A stretch of DNA of 64,000 nt from Pseudomonas sp. UYIF39 (GTDB lineage: Bacteria; Pseudomonadota; Gammaproteobacteria; Pseudomonadales; Pseudomonadaceae): positions 1 through 64,000 of the forward strand of contig NZ_JALBYU010000005.1 of assembly GCF_029963765.1 (NCBI RefSeq). The letters run 5' to 3'. Position numbers and translations under genes: made by a program. The notes beneath the pieces are model-generated. The model searched no databases, was not told the origin of the DNA, and saw nothing but the letters and a program-made list of their open reading frames with translations. This document shows positions 44,822-52,866 of this stretch, one piece after another. Every line of letters begins with the position of its first letter. The first letter of the stretch is position 1.

Positions 44822-45808
44822 ATGGACGCAGAAAGACCAATCGCCGAGTTGGGCGTGCTGATCTATCCCGGCGCGCAGATGGCGGCGGTACATGGGTTGA
44901 CGGACTTGTTCGGGGTAGCGAACCGGATTGCCGCCGAGCATCAGGCGGCGCAGTTGCCGTTGCTGCGGGTCAGCCATTGGCAGGTTGAGGGCGATCAGGC
45001 GCCCGAGCGGGTCTACGACAGCCATCCCGCTCCGGACGGTGCGTTGGTGGCGGTGTTGATCCCGCCGTCGATTGGCGGTTTTTCCCAAGGCCAGGCACCG
45101 CAGGGGCTGATTCGCTGGCTGCGCCAGCAACATGCCAATGGCGCGACACTCGGCGGGGTTTGTGTGGGGTCGATTCTGTTGGCCGAGAGCGGCCTGCTCG
45201 ACGGTCGCAGCGCCACCACCCACTGGACCTCGGCCAAAAACTTCGCCGAACGTTACCCAGCGATCAAGCTCAAGGCCGACACCCCCATCGTTGACGACGG
45301 CGACCTGATCACCACCGCCGGGTTGATGGCCTGGTCCGAACTGGGCTTGCGCCTGGTCAACCGTCTGCTGGGGCCGAGCATCGCCACCAGTACCGCGCGA
45401 TTTCTGGTGGTGGAACACAGCGACAGCGCGAGTGAGTGCGGCAGCAACTTTTCACCGATACTCAGCCATGGCGATGCCTCGATTCTCAAGGTCCAGCATT
45501 GGCTGCAAAGCACCGGAGCGACCGATGTGTCGCTGGCGACGATGGCCGAGCGGGCAGGGCTGGAAGAGCGCACATTTCTGCGTCGATTTCGTGCGGCAAC
45601 CGGACTCAAACCCACCGAGTACTGCCAGCACCTGCGGGTCGGCAAAGCCCGGGAAATGCTCGAGTTCACCAATGGCACCATCGATCACATTGCCTGGACG
45701 GTGGGTTATCAGGATCCGAGTGCCTTTCGGGCGACGTTCAAGAAAATTACTGGGCTGGCGCCGAGTGATTACCGGACACGGTTTGGGGTGGGAGCGAGTC
45801 AGGGCTGA
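44822..45808 (+). CDS. GlxA-family AraC-type transcriptional regulator
   Basis: 328 aa. The N-terminal DJ-1/PfpI-like (amidotransferase-like) domain spans about residues 8-190 with GVCVGSILLAESGLLDG at its nucleophile position. The C-terminal AraC double helix-turn-helix (about 225-320) includes LATMAERAGLEERTFLRRF and IAWTVGYQDPSAFRATFKK. ATG 44822 follows AAGGGGGAAA; the upstream in-frame start at 44753 overlaps the divergent promoter region. Probably controls the hydrolase gene opposite; the inducer is unknown. Confidence 0.9.
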   Translation: MDAERPIAELGVLIYPGAQMAAVHGLTDLFGVANRIAAEHQAAQLPLLRVSHWQVEGDQAPERVYDSHPAPDGALVAVLIPPSIGGFSQGQAPQGLIRWLRQQHANGATLGGVCVGSILLAESGLLDGRSATTHWTSAKNFAERYPAIKLKADTPIVDDGDLITTAGLMAWSELGLRLVNRLLGPSIATSTARFLVVEHSDSASECGSNFSPILSHGDASILKVQHWLQSTGATDVSLATMAERAGLEERTFLRRFRAATGLKPTEYCQHLRVGKAREMLEFTNGTIDHIAWTVGYQDPSAFRATFKKITGLAPSDYRTRFGVGASQG

Positions 45809-45985
45809 GCGTCAGTCGTGCAAAATGCCGGAGTTGAAACCCTTGTCGTGCAGAATCAAACAGGCACGGAGCCATCATGTTTTTCGTAACTGGCTGATTT
45901 GAAAAACGTTTGTCTTTTGCGTCCCTTGGCCTGATCTCTGCACCCCTTCTACTACATTCATCAAGCGCAGATTGAAGGGGAACGC

Positions 45986-47095
45986 ATGACCCCAGCAAGC
46001 CGCAAGAAAGTGGTGGTCGCCCACTCCGTGCGCCTCGAGGCTCCGTTGCACGAAGTGGAAACCAATCGTGCGCTGGCCCGTTGGCTGGCGCAGATCCTGG
46101 GGCTTAAATATGGCGGCAGTTTTGACCCCAGACTTCACAACGGTCGAGACCTCTATCTATTGCCGACCCAGACGCTTGTTGGCGTCGCTGCCGCTCGGCA
46201 ATTAGGCGTTAACGGGCCGGACGATTTGTGGGGCGGTTACGTCGACCATGATTTCATCTGCACCAAAGCCATCAGTCACGGGTTGCACAACAAAAATGCT
46301 CACGCACCGGAAGGCTGGTCACCGTTGTTTTCCGAACGGGTGCGCAGCGTGGTGCTCGACGGCCTCAGTGTTTTTTCCATGGCCGATGCGCGTCCTGCGG
46401 CGGAGCATCTGCTCTACAGCGGCCCGATCCGCATCAAGCCGATTCATGCCTGCGCCGGACGCGGTCAGGAAGTGATCAAAAGCCTCGACCAGTTCGATGC
46501 CATCCTCGCCAGACCCGATGCCAAAGCGCTGTTCACCGAAGGTGTGGTGCTGGAACAAGACCTGGACAACGTGATTACCCACAGCGTCGGTCAGAGTTTT
46601 TTCGGCGACACGGTGTTGAGTTATTGCGGTGATCAATACTTGACCGAAGACGGTCAGGGCGAGCAGGTTTATGGAGGGTCCAACCTGCTGGTAGTGCGGG
46701 GTCACTACGATGATTTGCTCGAATTGGAATTACCGGACGATGTGCGGCTGGCGATCCGCCAGGCGCAAGTGTTCGACCGTGCAGCGGATGAGGCTTATCC
46801 CGGTTTCTACGCCTCGCGGCGCAACTACGACATCGCCCAAGGTGTCGACAGTAATGGCAAGCAGCGCAGCGGTGTGCTCGAGCAGTCCTGGCGGATGGGC
46901 GGTGCCAGCAGCGCCGAAGTCGCCGCCTTGCAAAGCTTCGTCAACGACCCCGGGATGCGCGCCATTCGCGTGTCTTCGGTTGAGACCTACTTCGACCAGC
47001 CGCTGCCGGCGGACGCCATCGAGGTGTATCGCGGGCCGGCGCAAAGCAGTGACTTTCTTCTCAAGTACGTAACGGTTAAATCCTATGACGGCTAG
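45986..47095 (+). CDS. DUF3182-family ATP-grasp-like protein
   Basis: 369 aa, which I recognise as the DUF3182 family of proteobacteria; no function is established that I know of. ATP-grasp-like elements can be seen: a lysine and glycine-rich strand (IRIKPIHACAGRGQEVI, about residues 150-166), VVLEQDLDN near 193 and a late RNYDIAQGVDSNGK metal-binding-like motif near 290. ATP-grasp enzymes join a carboxylate to an amine or thiol. No signal peptide. GAAGGGGAACGC precedes ATG 45986. It overlaps the next gene by 11 nt, so the two products probably act together. Confidence 0.75.
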   Translation: MTPASRKKVVVAHSVRLEAPLHEVETNRALARWLAQILGLKYGGSFDPRLHNGRDLYLLPTQTLVGVAAARQLGVNGPDDLWGGYVDHDFICTKAISHGLHNKNAHAPEGWSPLFSERVRSVVLDGLSVFSMADARPAAEHLLYSGPIRIKPIHACAGRGQEVIKSLDQFDAILARPDAKALFTEGVVLEQDLDNVITHSVGQSFFGDTVLSYCGDQYLTEDGQGEQVYGGSNLLVVRGHYDDLLELELPDDVRLAIRQAQVFDRAADEAYPGFYASRRNYDIAQGVDSNGKQRSGVLEQSWRMGGASSAEVAALQSFVNDPGMRAIRVSSVETYFDQPLPADAIEVYRGPAQSSDFLLKYVTVKSYDG

Positions 47096-47843
47096 AAGCG
47101 AAACCATTCAAATCGACATCGACGATGAGCAGATGATTGGGACCTTTCTCAGTCCCAAATCGAAAGTCCCCGGCGTGCTCTTTGTGCACGGTTGGGGCGG
47201 CAGTCAGGAGCGGGACTTGGAGCGGGCCAAAGGTATCGCCGGCCTGGGTTGCGTGTGCCTGACGTTCGACTTGCGCGGACATACCGGCGGGGTCGGAATT
47301 GCGCTGAATCGAGTCACGCGCGAAGACAACCTGCGCGACCTGCTGGCGGCGTATGACCGCTTGCTCGCGCACCCGGCGCTCGATACATCGGCGATTGCCG
47401 TGGTCGGCACCAGTTATGGCGGTTACCTGGCCTCGATCCTGACGTCATTGCGTCCGGTGCGCTGGCTGGCGCTGCGGGTGCCGGCGCTGTATCGCGATGA
47501 TCAATGGCACACGCCCAAACGTGACCTGGACAAGCTCGATTTACGTGATTACCGCAGCACGTTAGTGCGCGCCGACAGCAATCGGGCACTGCATGCCTGT
47601 TCGCAATTTACCGGGGATGTGCTGTTGGTGGAGTCCGAGACCGACGACTATGTGCCCCACGCCACCATCATGAGTTACCGCGCAGCCTGTCAGCAGACTC
47701 ACTCGCTGACCCACCGGATTATCGACGGCGCCGATCACGCCTTGAGCGAACCTGTTTCGCAACAGGCATACACCTCGATCCTGGTGGGCTGGATCACCGA
47801 AATGGTGGTGGGCGAACGGTTGAGCATTATTCAGTCATCGTAA
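47085..47843 (+). CDS. alpha/beta hydrolase coupled to the DUF3182 gene
   Basis: 252 aa serine hydrolase. The oxyanion-hole motif HGWGG is at 35-39, the nucleophile Ser110 sits in GTSYGG, an acidic residue lies in ESETDDYVP, and the His is in DGADHALS, so the triad is complete. It resembles small acyl-peptidase or dienelactone hydrolase-like enzymes. No signal peptide is visible. The 11-nt overlap with the DUF3182 gene implies translational coupling and a shared pathway. Substrate unknown. Confidence 0.85.
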   Translation: MTARSETIQIDIDDEQMIGTFLSPKSKVPGVLFVHGWGGSQERDLERAKGIAGLGCVCLTFDLRGHTGGVGIALNRVTREDNLRDLLAAYDRLLAHPALDTSAIAVVGTSYGGYLASILTSLRPVRWLALRVPALYRDDQWHTPKRDLDKLDLRDYRSTLVRADSNRALHACSQFTGDVLLVESETDDYVPHATIMSYRAACQQTHSLTHRIIDGADHALSEPVSQQAYTSILVGWITEMVVGERLSIIQSS

Positions 47844-47877
47844 AAAGATCGTCCGAAGGCTGCGATCTTTTGATCTT
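47843..47877. repeat. REP-type hairpin between convergent genes
   Basis: Stem AAAAGATCG (47843-47851) with CGATCTTTT (47863-47871), and the sequence GGCTGCGATCTTTTGATCTT that recurs in many Pseudomonas genomes. It fills the 38-nt gap between the hydrolase and ybhN genes and probably also terminates both. Confidence 0.65.
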
Positions 47878-47881
47878 GCTT

Positions 47882-48871
47882 CTAATCCCGAGGATTTTTC
47901 GCGATCCGCAACGACTTGGCCTTGGCTTCCACGATCAGGTACATCACCAGGGTAATCAGTAGCGGCAGGATGAAGTAGATCGCCCGATAGGCCAGCAATC
48001 CGGCCACCAGGCTCCCTCGGGACGCTTCATGTTGCAGCAGTGCCACGAACACCGCTTCAAGCACGCCGAGCCCGGCAGGGATGTGCGTAATGACCCCGGC
48101 AATCGCGCTGATCAGCAACACCCCGAGCACCAGCGGGTAATCCAGCTTGCTCGGCAGCAAGGTGAAAATCACCGCCGCCATCAGCGACCAATTCAGCGCC
48201 CCGAGGGCCAGTTGCAGAACCGCCATGCGCAGGGACGGCAGGTTGATTTCCACCCCGCGTATCGCCCACTCCCGTCGCTTGGAAAACTGACACGCTGCCA
48301 GATACCCCGCACTCACCAGCAGCAACAACACACCCACACCTTGCAAGGCGCCGCTGCTCAGCGTCCAGCCTGGCGGCATTCGCACCAATCCGCTGCTGAA
48401 CACTGCACCGGCAATCACCATGTAACCGAACCAGTTTGTCGCGAGGCTCAACCCGAGAATTTTCGCGATGTTGCCCTTGCTCACCCCGAGTCGCGAATAC
48501 AGCCGATAACGCATGGCAATGCCGCCGACCCAAGCGCTCAGGTTGAGGTTGAAGGCATAGCTGATAATCCCCACCGGCAGGATCTGCTTCCACGTCAGGT
48601 CCTGGCGAATGTAGGTACGGCCGATCAGATCGAAACAGGCGTACACCAGAAAACTCACCACGGTCAGACCGGATGCGATGATCAGCGTGCGCACCTTGAA
48701 ATCTGCGAGGTTGTTGAACACTTCATCCCATTCGATGCGCTGTGCAAGCATCGTGAACAGCACGATCAGCGCCAGGAAAAACAGCATCGTCAACGGCCGT
48801 TTCCAGCGACTCCAGCGGGATTTGCTCGGGCTGTCGGTGTGGGTCGCCGGTTGTGTATCAGAGTGGCTCAT
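47882..48871 (-). CDS. YbhN-family (UPF0104) membrane protein
   Basis: 329 aa integral membrane protein with about eight hydrophobic helices, of the flippase-like family that includes the membrane part of lysyl-phosphatidylglycerol synthases and E. coli YbhN. The cytoplasmic N-terminus is Ser/Thr rich and the RMAVLQLALGALNW and GLGVLEAVFVALL motifs are typical. Its start overlaps the stop of the cardiolipin synthase by one base. The E. coli ybhPON order is kept, so a role in lipid transport or modification with ClsB is likely. Function unproved. Confidence 0.82.
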   Translation of the reverse strand: MSHSDTQPATHTDSPSKSRWSRWKRPLTMLFFLALIVLFTMLAQRIEWDEVFNNLADFKVRTLIIASGLTVVSFLVYACFDLIGRTYIRQDLTWKQILPVGIISYAFNLNLSAWVGGIAMRYRLYSRLGVSKGNIAKILGLSLATNWFGYMVIAGAVFSSGLVRMPPGWTLSSGALQGVGVLLLLVSAGYLAACQFSKRREWAIRGVEINLPSLRMAVLQLALGALNWSLMAAVIFTLLPSKLDYPLVLGVLLISAIAGVITHIPAGLGVLEAVFVALLQHEASRGSLVAGLLAYRAIYFILPLLITLVMYLIVEAKAKSLRIAKNPRD

Positions 48872-50154
48872 CAGGTGTCACTCCCGGCGGAATGGGTAAA
48901 AGGTTTCAGGCGCGGTTTATGCGCCGGCAACCAACCTGCCCAGGCGGGGAAGTGCCGCAGAAAGTGAAACACCAGAAAACCGACGGTCATGTGCCAGACC
49001 CGCCCGCGCGGGGCCTTGTCTGCGCACATGGCCTTGCAGTGGTGGTTACTCAAGTCTTCGAGGCGCTCAAACAGGTCGCGGTTAAAGGCGCGATCGCGGA
49101 TCAACACATTGGCTTCCAGGTTCAAGGACAGACTCAATGGGTCGAGGTTGCTCGAACCGACCGTGCACCAATCCTCATCCACCAGCGCGACTTTGCCGTG
49201 CAGCGGACGGTCGCAATATTCGTAAATCTGCACGCCGGATTTGAGCAGATAGTCATAGGTCATGCGCGCGGCGAGTTTGGCCGCCAGCATATCGGGCTGA
49301 CCTTGCAGGATCAGCCGCACATCGACGCCACGACGCGCCGCGTTGCGGATCTCGCGCAGCAGGCGATAGCCCGGAAAGAAGTAGGCATTGGCGATCACCA
49401 CTCGGCGCTGGGCACTGCGCAGCACCTGTCGGTAAACCTCTTCGATGTCGGTCGGATGCTCGCCGTTGTCGCGGTACACCAGGCGAACCTGGCCGTCATG
49501 ATCGGTGAACGCCAGCTCCGAGCGCCGTTGCCTGCGTCGTTGCCACCAGTATTTGGCGCGAGCCGGGCGGCCGCATTGCAGCAAGGCGAAGTGATGGATG
49601 TCGGCCACCGCCGGGCCTTGCACTTCAACGGAATAGTCCTGCTTGGCCTCAGGGCCGAAGTCAGCCAGATGGTCGGCAGAAAAGTTGATGCCACCGATGA
49701 ACGCAATCGTGCCATCGACCACCACGATCTTGCGGTGCAGGCGGCGGAACCAGTTGGTGCGGATGCCCAGATGTTTAGGCGCCGGGTCAAAAATCTGGAT
49801 GCGCACGCCGGCCTCGCTCAGGGCAGTGAGGTATCCCGTACTCAGTTCGCCGCAGCCAAAGCCATCGAAACTGGCGGTGATCCGCACACCGCGTTGAGCG
49901 GCGGCGATCAGGACTTCCTGCAGCTCATCACCGACCTTGTCCTCAAACACAATGAAGGTTTCCAGCAGGATTTCAGTCTTTGCCTGCCGCATGGCCTCGA
50001 ACACCCGAGGGAAATACGCTTCGCCGTTTTCCAGCAGCTCTAAGCGGTTGTTGCCTTGCCAGCCATATTCGACGTCGACCACGCCCGGTTCACGGATCGG
50101 CGGGGTTGTGGATAAGTGCTCCACATCGGCTTTATCCATCGACGGGCTGCTCAT
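48871..50154 (-). CDS. clsB: cardiolipin synthase B (YbhO-type)
   Basis: 427 aa phospholipase D-family enzyme with two HKD motifs: [13 protein letters not shown] near residue 150 and [11 protein letters not shown] near 320, followed by GSSNLDPLS. ClsB makes cardiolipin from phosphatidylglycerol. There is no N-terminal membrane pair, which separates ClsB from ClsA. It overlaps ybhP by 4 nt and ybhN by 1 nt. Confidence 0.88.
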   Translation of the reverse strand: MSSPSMDKADVEHLSTTPPIREPGVVDVEYGWQGNNRLELLENGEAYFPRVFEAMRQAKTEILLETFIVFEDKVGDELQEVLIAAAQRGVRITASFDGFGCGELSTGYLTALSEAGVRIQIFDPAPKHLGIRTNWFRRLHRKIVVVDGTIAFIGGINFSADHLADFGPEAKQDYSVEVQGPAVADIHHFALLQCGRPARAKYWWQRRRQRRSELAFTDHDGQVRLVYRDNGEHPTDIEEVYRQVLRSAQRRVVIANAYFFPGYRLLREIRNAARRGVDVRLILQGQPDMLAAKLAARMTYDYLLKSGVQIYEYCDRPLHGKVALVDEDWCTVGSSNLDPLSLSLNLEANVLIRDRAFNRDLFERLEDLSNHHCKAMCADKAPRGRVWHMTVGFLVFHFLRHFPAWAGWLPAHKPRLKPFTHSAGSDT

Positions 50155-50948
50155 AGCTCGATCTCCACCGATAGCGGTGCATGGTCGGAAAGGTGTGACC
50201 AGGGCCGTGCGGCCAGCACTTGCGGATGACTGGCCTTGAGGTTGCGCACGTAGATGCGATCAAGGCGCAACGCCGGCAAGCGCGCTGGAAAACTGCGCGC
50301 CGGTTTGCCGTGGAGTTCGGCGAAAACCTCCCGCAGACCGCAGGGTTTGAGCAGTGCGTCGGCACGCTGGCGCCAGTCGTTGAAGTCTCCGGCAACGATC
50401 ACTGGGGCATCGCTGGGCAGTTCTTCGAGACGTTGGGCCAGCAATTTGAGTTGTTCTGTCCGGTGGGTTTCGCGAAGACCCAGATGCACACAAATGGCAT
50501 GCACTTCCTGGCCGTCACCGGGCAGGCGCATCACGCAATGCAAGATGCCGCGGTTCTCGTGACCGCTGATGGAGACGTCGAGGTTGTCGTGGCGAATGAT
50601 CTGGAATTTCGACAGCAGCGCATTGCCGTGATCGCCCGCCGGATAAACCGCATTGCGCCCATAGGCGAACTGCGGCCACAGGGTGTCGGCGAGGAATTCG
50701 TATTGCGGCATCGCCGGCCAATTGCTGTAGCGCTGGGGGTGATGCTCGTGGGTGCCGTGGACTTCCTGCAAAAACACCACGTCGGCGGACACGCTGCGCA
50801 CCGCTTCGCGCAATTCCGGCAGGATGAAACGCCGGTTGAGCGCGGTGAACCCCTTGTGCGTGTTGACCGTCAGCACGGTGAAGCGGCGCACGGAGGTGAT
50901 GACGGGTTGCTGTTCGTCGGTGGTGCCGACCGGTTCGGAAATGCTCAT
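50151..50948 (-). CDS. endonuclease/exonuclease/phosphatase family protein (YbhP-type)
   Basis: 265 aa. The fold of DNase I-like enzymes: [21 protein letters not shown] with the catalytic Glu, [10 protein letters not shown] and [10 protein letters not shown], so metal and His residues are intact. The substrate is probably a phospholipid or nucleic acid phosphodiester; YbhP in E. coli is uncharacterised to my knowledge. It overlaps both its neighbours by 4 nt (ATGA). Confidence 0.85.
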   Translation of the reverse strand: MSISEPVGTTDEQQPVITSVRRFTVLTVNTHKGFTALNRRFILPELREAVRSVSADVVFLQEVHGTHEHHPQRYSNWPAMPQYEFLADTLWPQFAYGRNAVYPAGDHGNALLSKFQIIRHDNLDVSISGHENRGILHCVMRLPGDGQEVHAICVHLGLRETHRTEQLKLLAQRLEELPSDAPVIVAGDFNDWRQRADALLKPCGLREVFAELHGKPARSFPARLPALRLDRIYVRNLKASHPQVLAARPWSHLSDHAPLSVEIEL

Positions 50949-51136
50949 GACAGCACTCCTTCGGCGGCCAGTTCACCGGGCCGGGTGGCGAGGTCTTTAT
51001 CCAGATGAAAGCGCTCCAGCAAGCGGCGGGTGAGGACGGCAGCCTCTTCGGTGTTGTGGGTCCGCCCCTTCCGGTAGAAATCCCCCCGCCAGGGCGTGTA
51101 GCGCCAGCCTGAAACACCGATGTGGATCGCCGCCAT
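50945..51136 (-). pseudogene. internally deleted DUF72 gene remnant
   Basis: 63 aa. Its first 24 residues (MAAIHIGVSGWRYTPWRGDF) are the N-terminal signature of DUF72/YecE-like proteins of about 240-290 aa. The rest ([18 protein letters not shown]) resembles the C-terminal end of such proteins by my recollection, so most of the middle seems to be gone, in frame. A good GGGAGG ribosome site is kept and its TGA overlaps the ybhP start (ATGA), so translation through it may still drive ybhP. A true short protein cannot be excluded. Confidence 0.55.
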
Positions 51137-51253
51137 GTCGCCTCCCGTCTAATGGTCCTCGGATTGCCCTGTCTTTTGATGACTGCGGGGAGGGCAAGAA
51201 AGTTTCTACGGGACTACGGACGGTTAATGCTCAACAGACCCACGCAAATCAAA

Positions 51254-51277
51254 TGTGGGAGCAAGCTTGCTCCCACA
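51254..51277. repeat. REP palindrome
   Basis: A perfect 24-bp palindrome whose half site is TGTGGGAGCAAG, the core of the common P. fluorescens REP. It lies just downstream of the MFS gene. The 140-nt region around it (51137-51281) holds no gene. Confidence 0.85.
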
Positions 51278-51281
51278 GGGT

Positions 51282-52493
51282 TTAGTGACCGGCGACGATA
51301 CGTTGTGAGCCTTCAGCAGGTTCGGCATACACCGGGCCCAACCGATCAAGACGCCCGCTCCACGCGGTCAGTGCCAATGCGACCAACACCACCAGACCGC
51401 CAATCCATGCGGTGTGGATCAGGCCCAGGTGCGCAACGATCAAGCCACCACCCCACGCACCACCGGCAGTGCCGAGGTTAAACGCGGCGATGTTCAGGCC
51501 CGATGCCACGTCCACTGCATGCGGGGTGTGATGTTCGGCCTGACGCACCACGTAAACCTGCAGGCCCGGCACGTTGCCAAACGCAACCGCGCCCCAGACC
51601 AACACGGTGGCCAGGGCCAGCCATGGGTTGCTGGCGGTAAAGGTCAGTACGAACAACACGGCAGCGAGCAGGGCGAAGATGATTTTCAGGGCGCTGATCG
51701 GGCCGCGTTTGTCCGCCAGTTTGCCGCCCCAGATGTTACCGACGGCCACCGAGATGCCATAAACCAACAACACCAGACTGACGGTGCTGGCGCTGAAGCC
51801 GGAAATGTCCTGAAGAATCGGGGCCAGAAAGGTGAACGCAATGAACGAGCCGCCGTAACCGACCGCGGTCATGGCGTACACCAGCAACAAACGCGGTTGC
51901 TTGAGTACCTGCAATTGCTGCAACAATGAGGCGGGTTTGCTGTGGGCAATGTTTTTCGGCACGTAAAGCAGGCTGCCGATGAACGCGATCACACCCAGTG
52001 CAGACACCGCGAGGAAGGTTTCACGCCAGCCGAAATGCTGACCAATGAACGTCCCCAACGGCACGCCGGTGACCAGTGCCACGGTCAGGCCGGTGAACAT
52101 GATGGCGATCGCGCTGGCGGCTTTTTCCTTCGGCACCAGGCTGGTGGCGATGGTCGAGCCAATCGAGAAAAACACTCCGTGGGCCAGGCCGGTGACAATC
52201 CGCGCAATGATCAGCGACTCGTAACTCGGCGCTTTCCAGGCCAGCAGGTTGCCGAGGGTGAACAACACCATCAGCGACAACAGCAGCATTTTGCGCGGGA
52301 CTTTGCCGGTGAGGGCGGTCAGCACCGGGGCGCCAATGGCAACGCCCAATGCGTACAGACTGACCAGCAGGCCGGCGGACGGCAGGCTGACGCCAAGGTC
52401 GGCGCCGATGGTAGGTAACAGGCCAACGATGACGAACTCGGTCGTCCCGATGGCGAAGGCGCTGAGGGTCAGCGCGAGCAAGGCAATGGGCAT
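51282..52493 (-). CDS. MFS transporter, AraJ/YdhP-like
   Basis: 403 aa with about twelve membrane helices. The start MPIALLALTLSAFAIGTTEFVI is the hallmark of the DHA1 arabinose-efflux group (AraJ/YdhP/Bcr-like), whose members export purines, sugars or drugs. I use ATG 52493 behind CGGAGTTG; a longer in-frame start at 52571 adds a polar leader not seen in the family. Substrate unknown. Confidence 0.88.
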   Translation of the reverse strand: MPIALLALTLSAFAIGTTEFVIVGLLPTIGADLGVSLPSAGLLVSLYALGVAIGAPVLTALTGKVPRKMLLLSLMVLFTLGNLLAWKAPSYESLIIARIVTGLAHGVFFSIGSTIATSLVPKEKAASAIAIMFTGLTVALVTGVPLGTFIGQHFGWRETFLAVSALGVIAFIGSLLYVPKNIAHSKPASLLQQLQVLKQPRLLLVYAMTAVGYGGSFIAFTFLAPILQDISGFSASTVSLVLLVYGISVAVGNIWGGKLADKRGPISALKIIFALLAAVLFVLTFTASNPWLALATVLVWGAVAFGNVPGLQVYVVRQAEHHTPHAVDVASGLNIAAFNLGTAGGAWGGGLIVAHLGLIHTAWIGGLVVLVALALTAWSGRLDRLGPVYAEPAEGSQRIVAGH

Positions 52494-52635
52494 GGCTGCA
52501 ACTCCGGTGGATTGATTGATGGAGCGCAGTGTCCGGGTTTGGGTTATGCGGAAAAATAGGGGGATAGGCATTTGATATTTGCGTGTAGATCAAATATCGA
52601 AAGGGTTAACAGTTTTTCAGCCGTACCGCAGACCT

Positions 52636-52768
52636 TGTAGCAGCTGGCGAAGCCTGCGTTCGACTGCGTAGCAGTCGTAAACCCTGAGTGCACGGTGAAT
52701 CTGACACACCGCAGTGTCTGACATTACGACTGCTGCGCAGTCGAACGCAGGCTTCGCCAGCTGCTACA
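52636..52768. repeat. REPIN-like inverted repeat (45-bp arms)
   Basis: Left arm 52636-52680 (starts TGTAGCAGCTGGCGAAGC) and right arm 52724-52768 are 45-bp inverted copies with a single mismatch. The 43-bp spacer contains its own hairpin GACAC/GTGTC (52703-52707, 52714-52718). This is the usual REPIN form in fluorescent pseudomonads. It fills most of the 373-nt gap 52494-52866; the remainder shows no gene. Confidence 0.9.
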
Positions 52769-52866
52769 TGGATTGCGTGATGGCCGCATTGTCTAACGGC
52801 CAAAACCGAACTTGCCTACAATTCCCCGATCAGTTCCTTACAGACCCTTTTGCAGGAGCGCCGCGT

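Noticed and set aside
52714..52866. Upstream start of the MscS gene inside the REPIN
   Set aside because: The frame runs through the inverted repeat, has no ribosome site and no protein-family support; TTG 52867 with AGGAG and a signal peptide is better.
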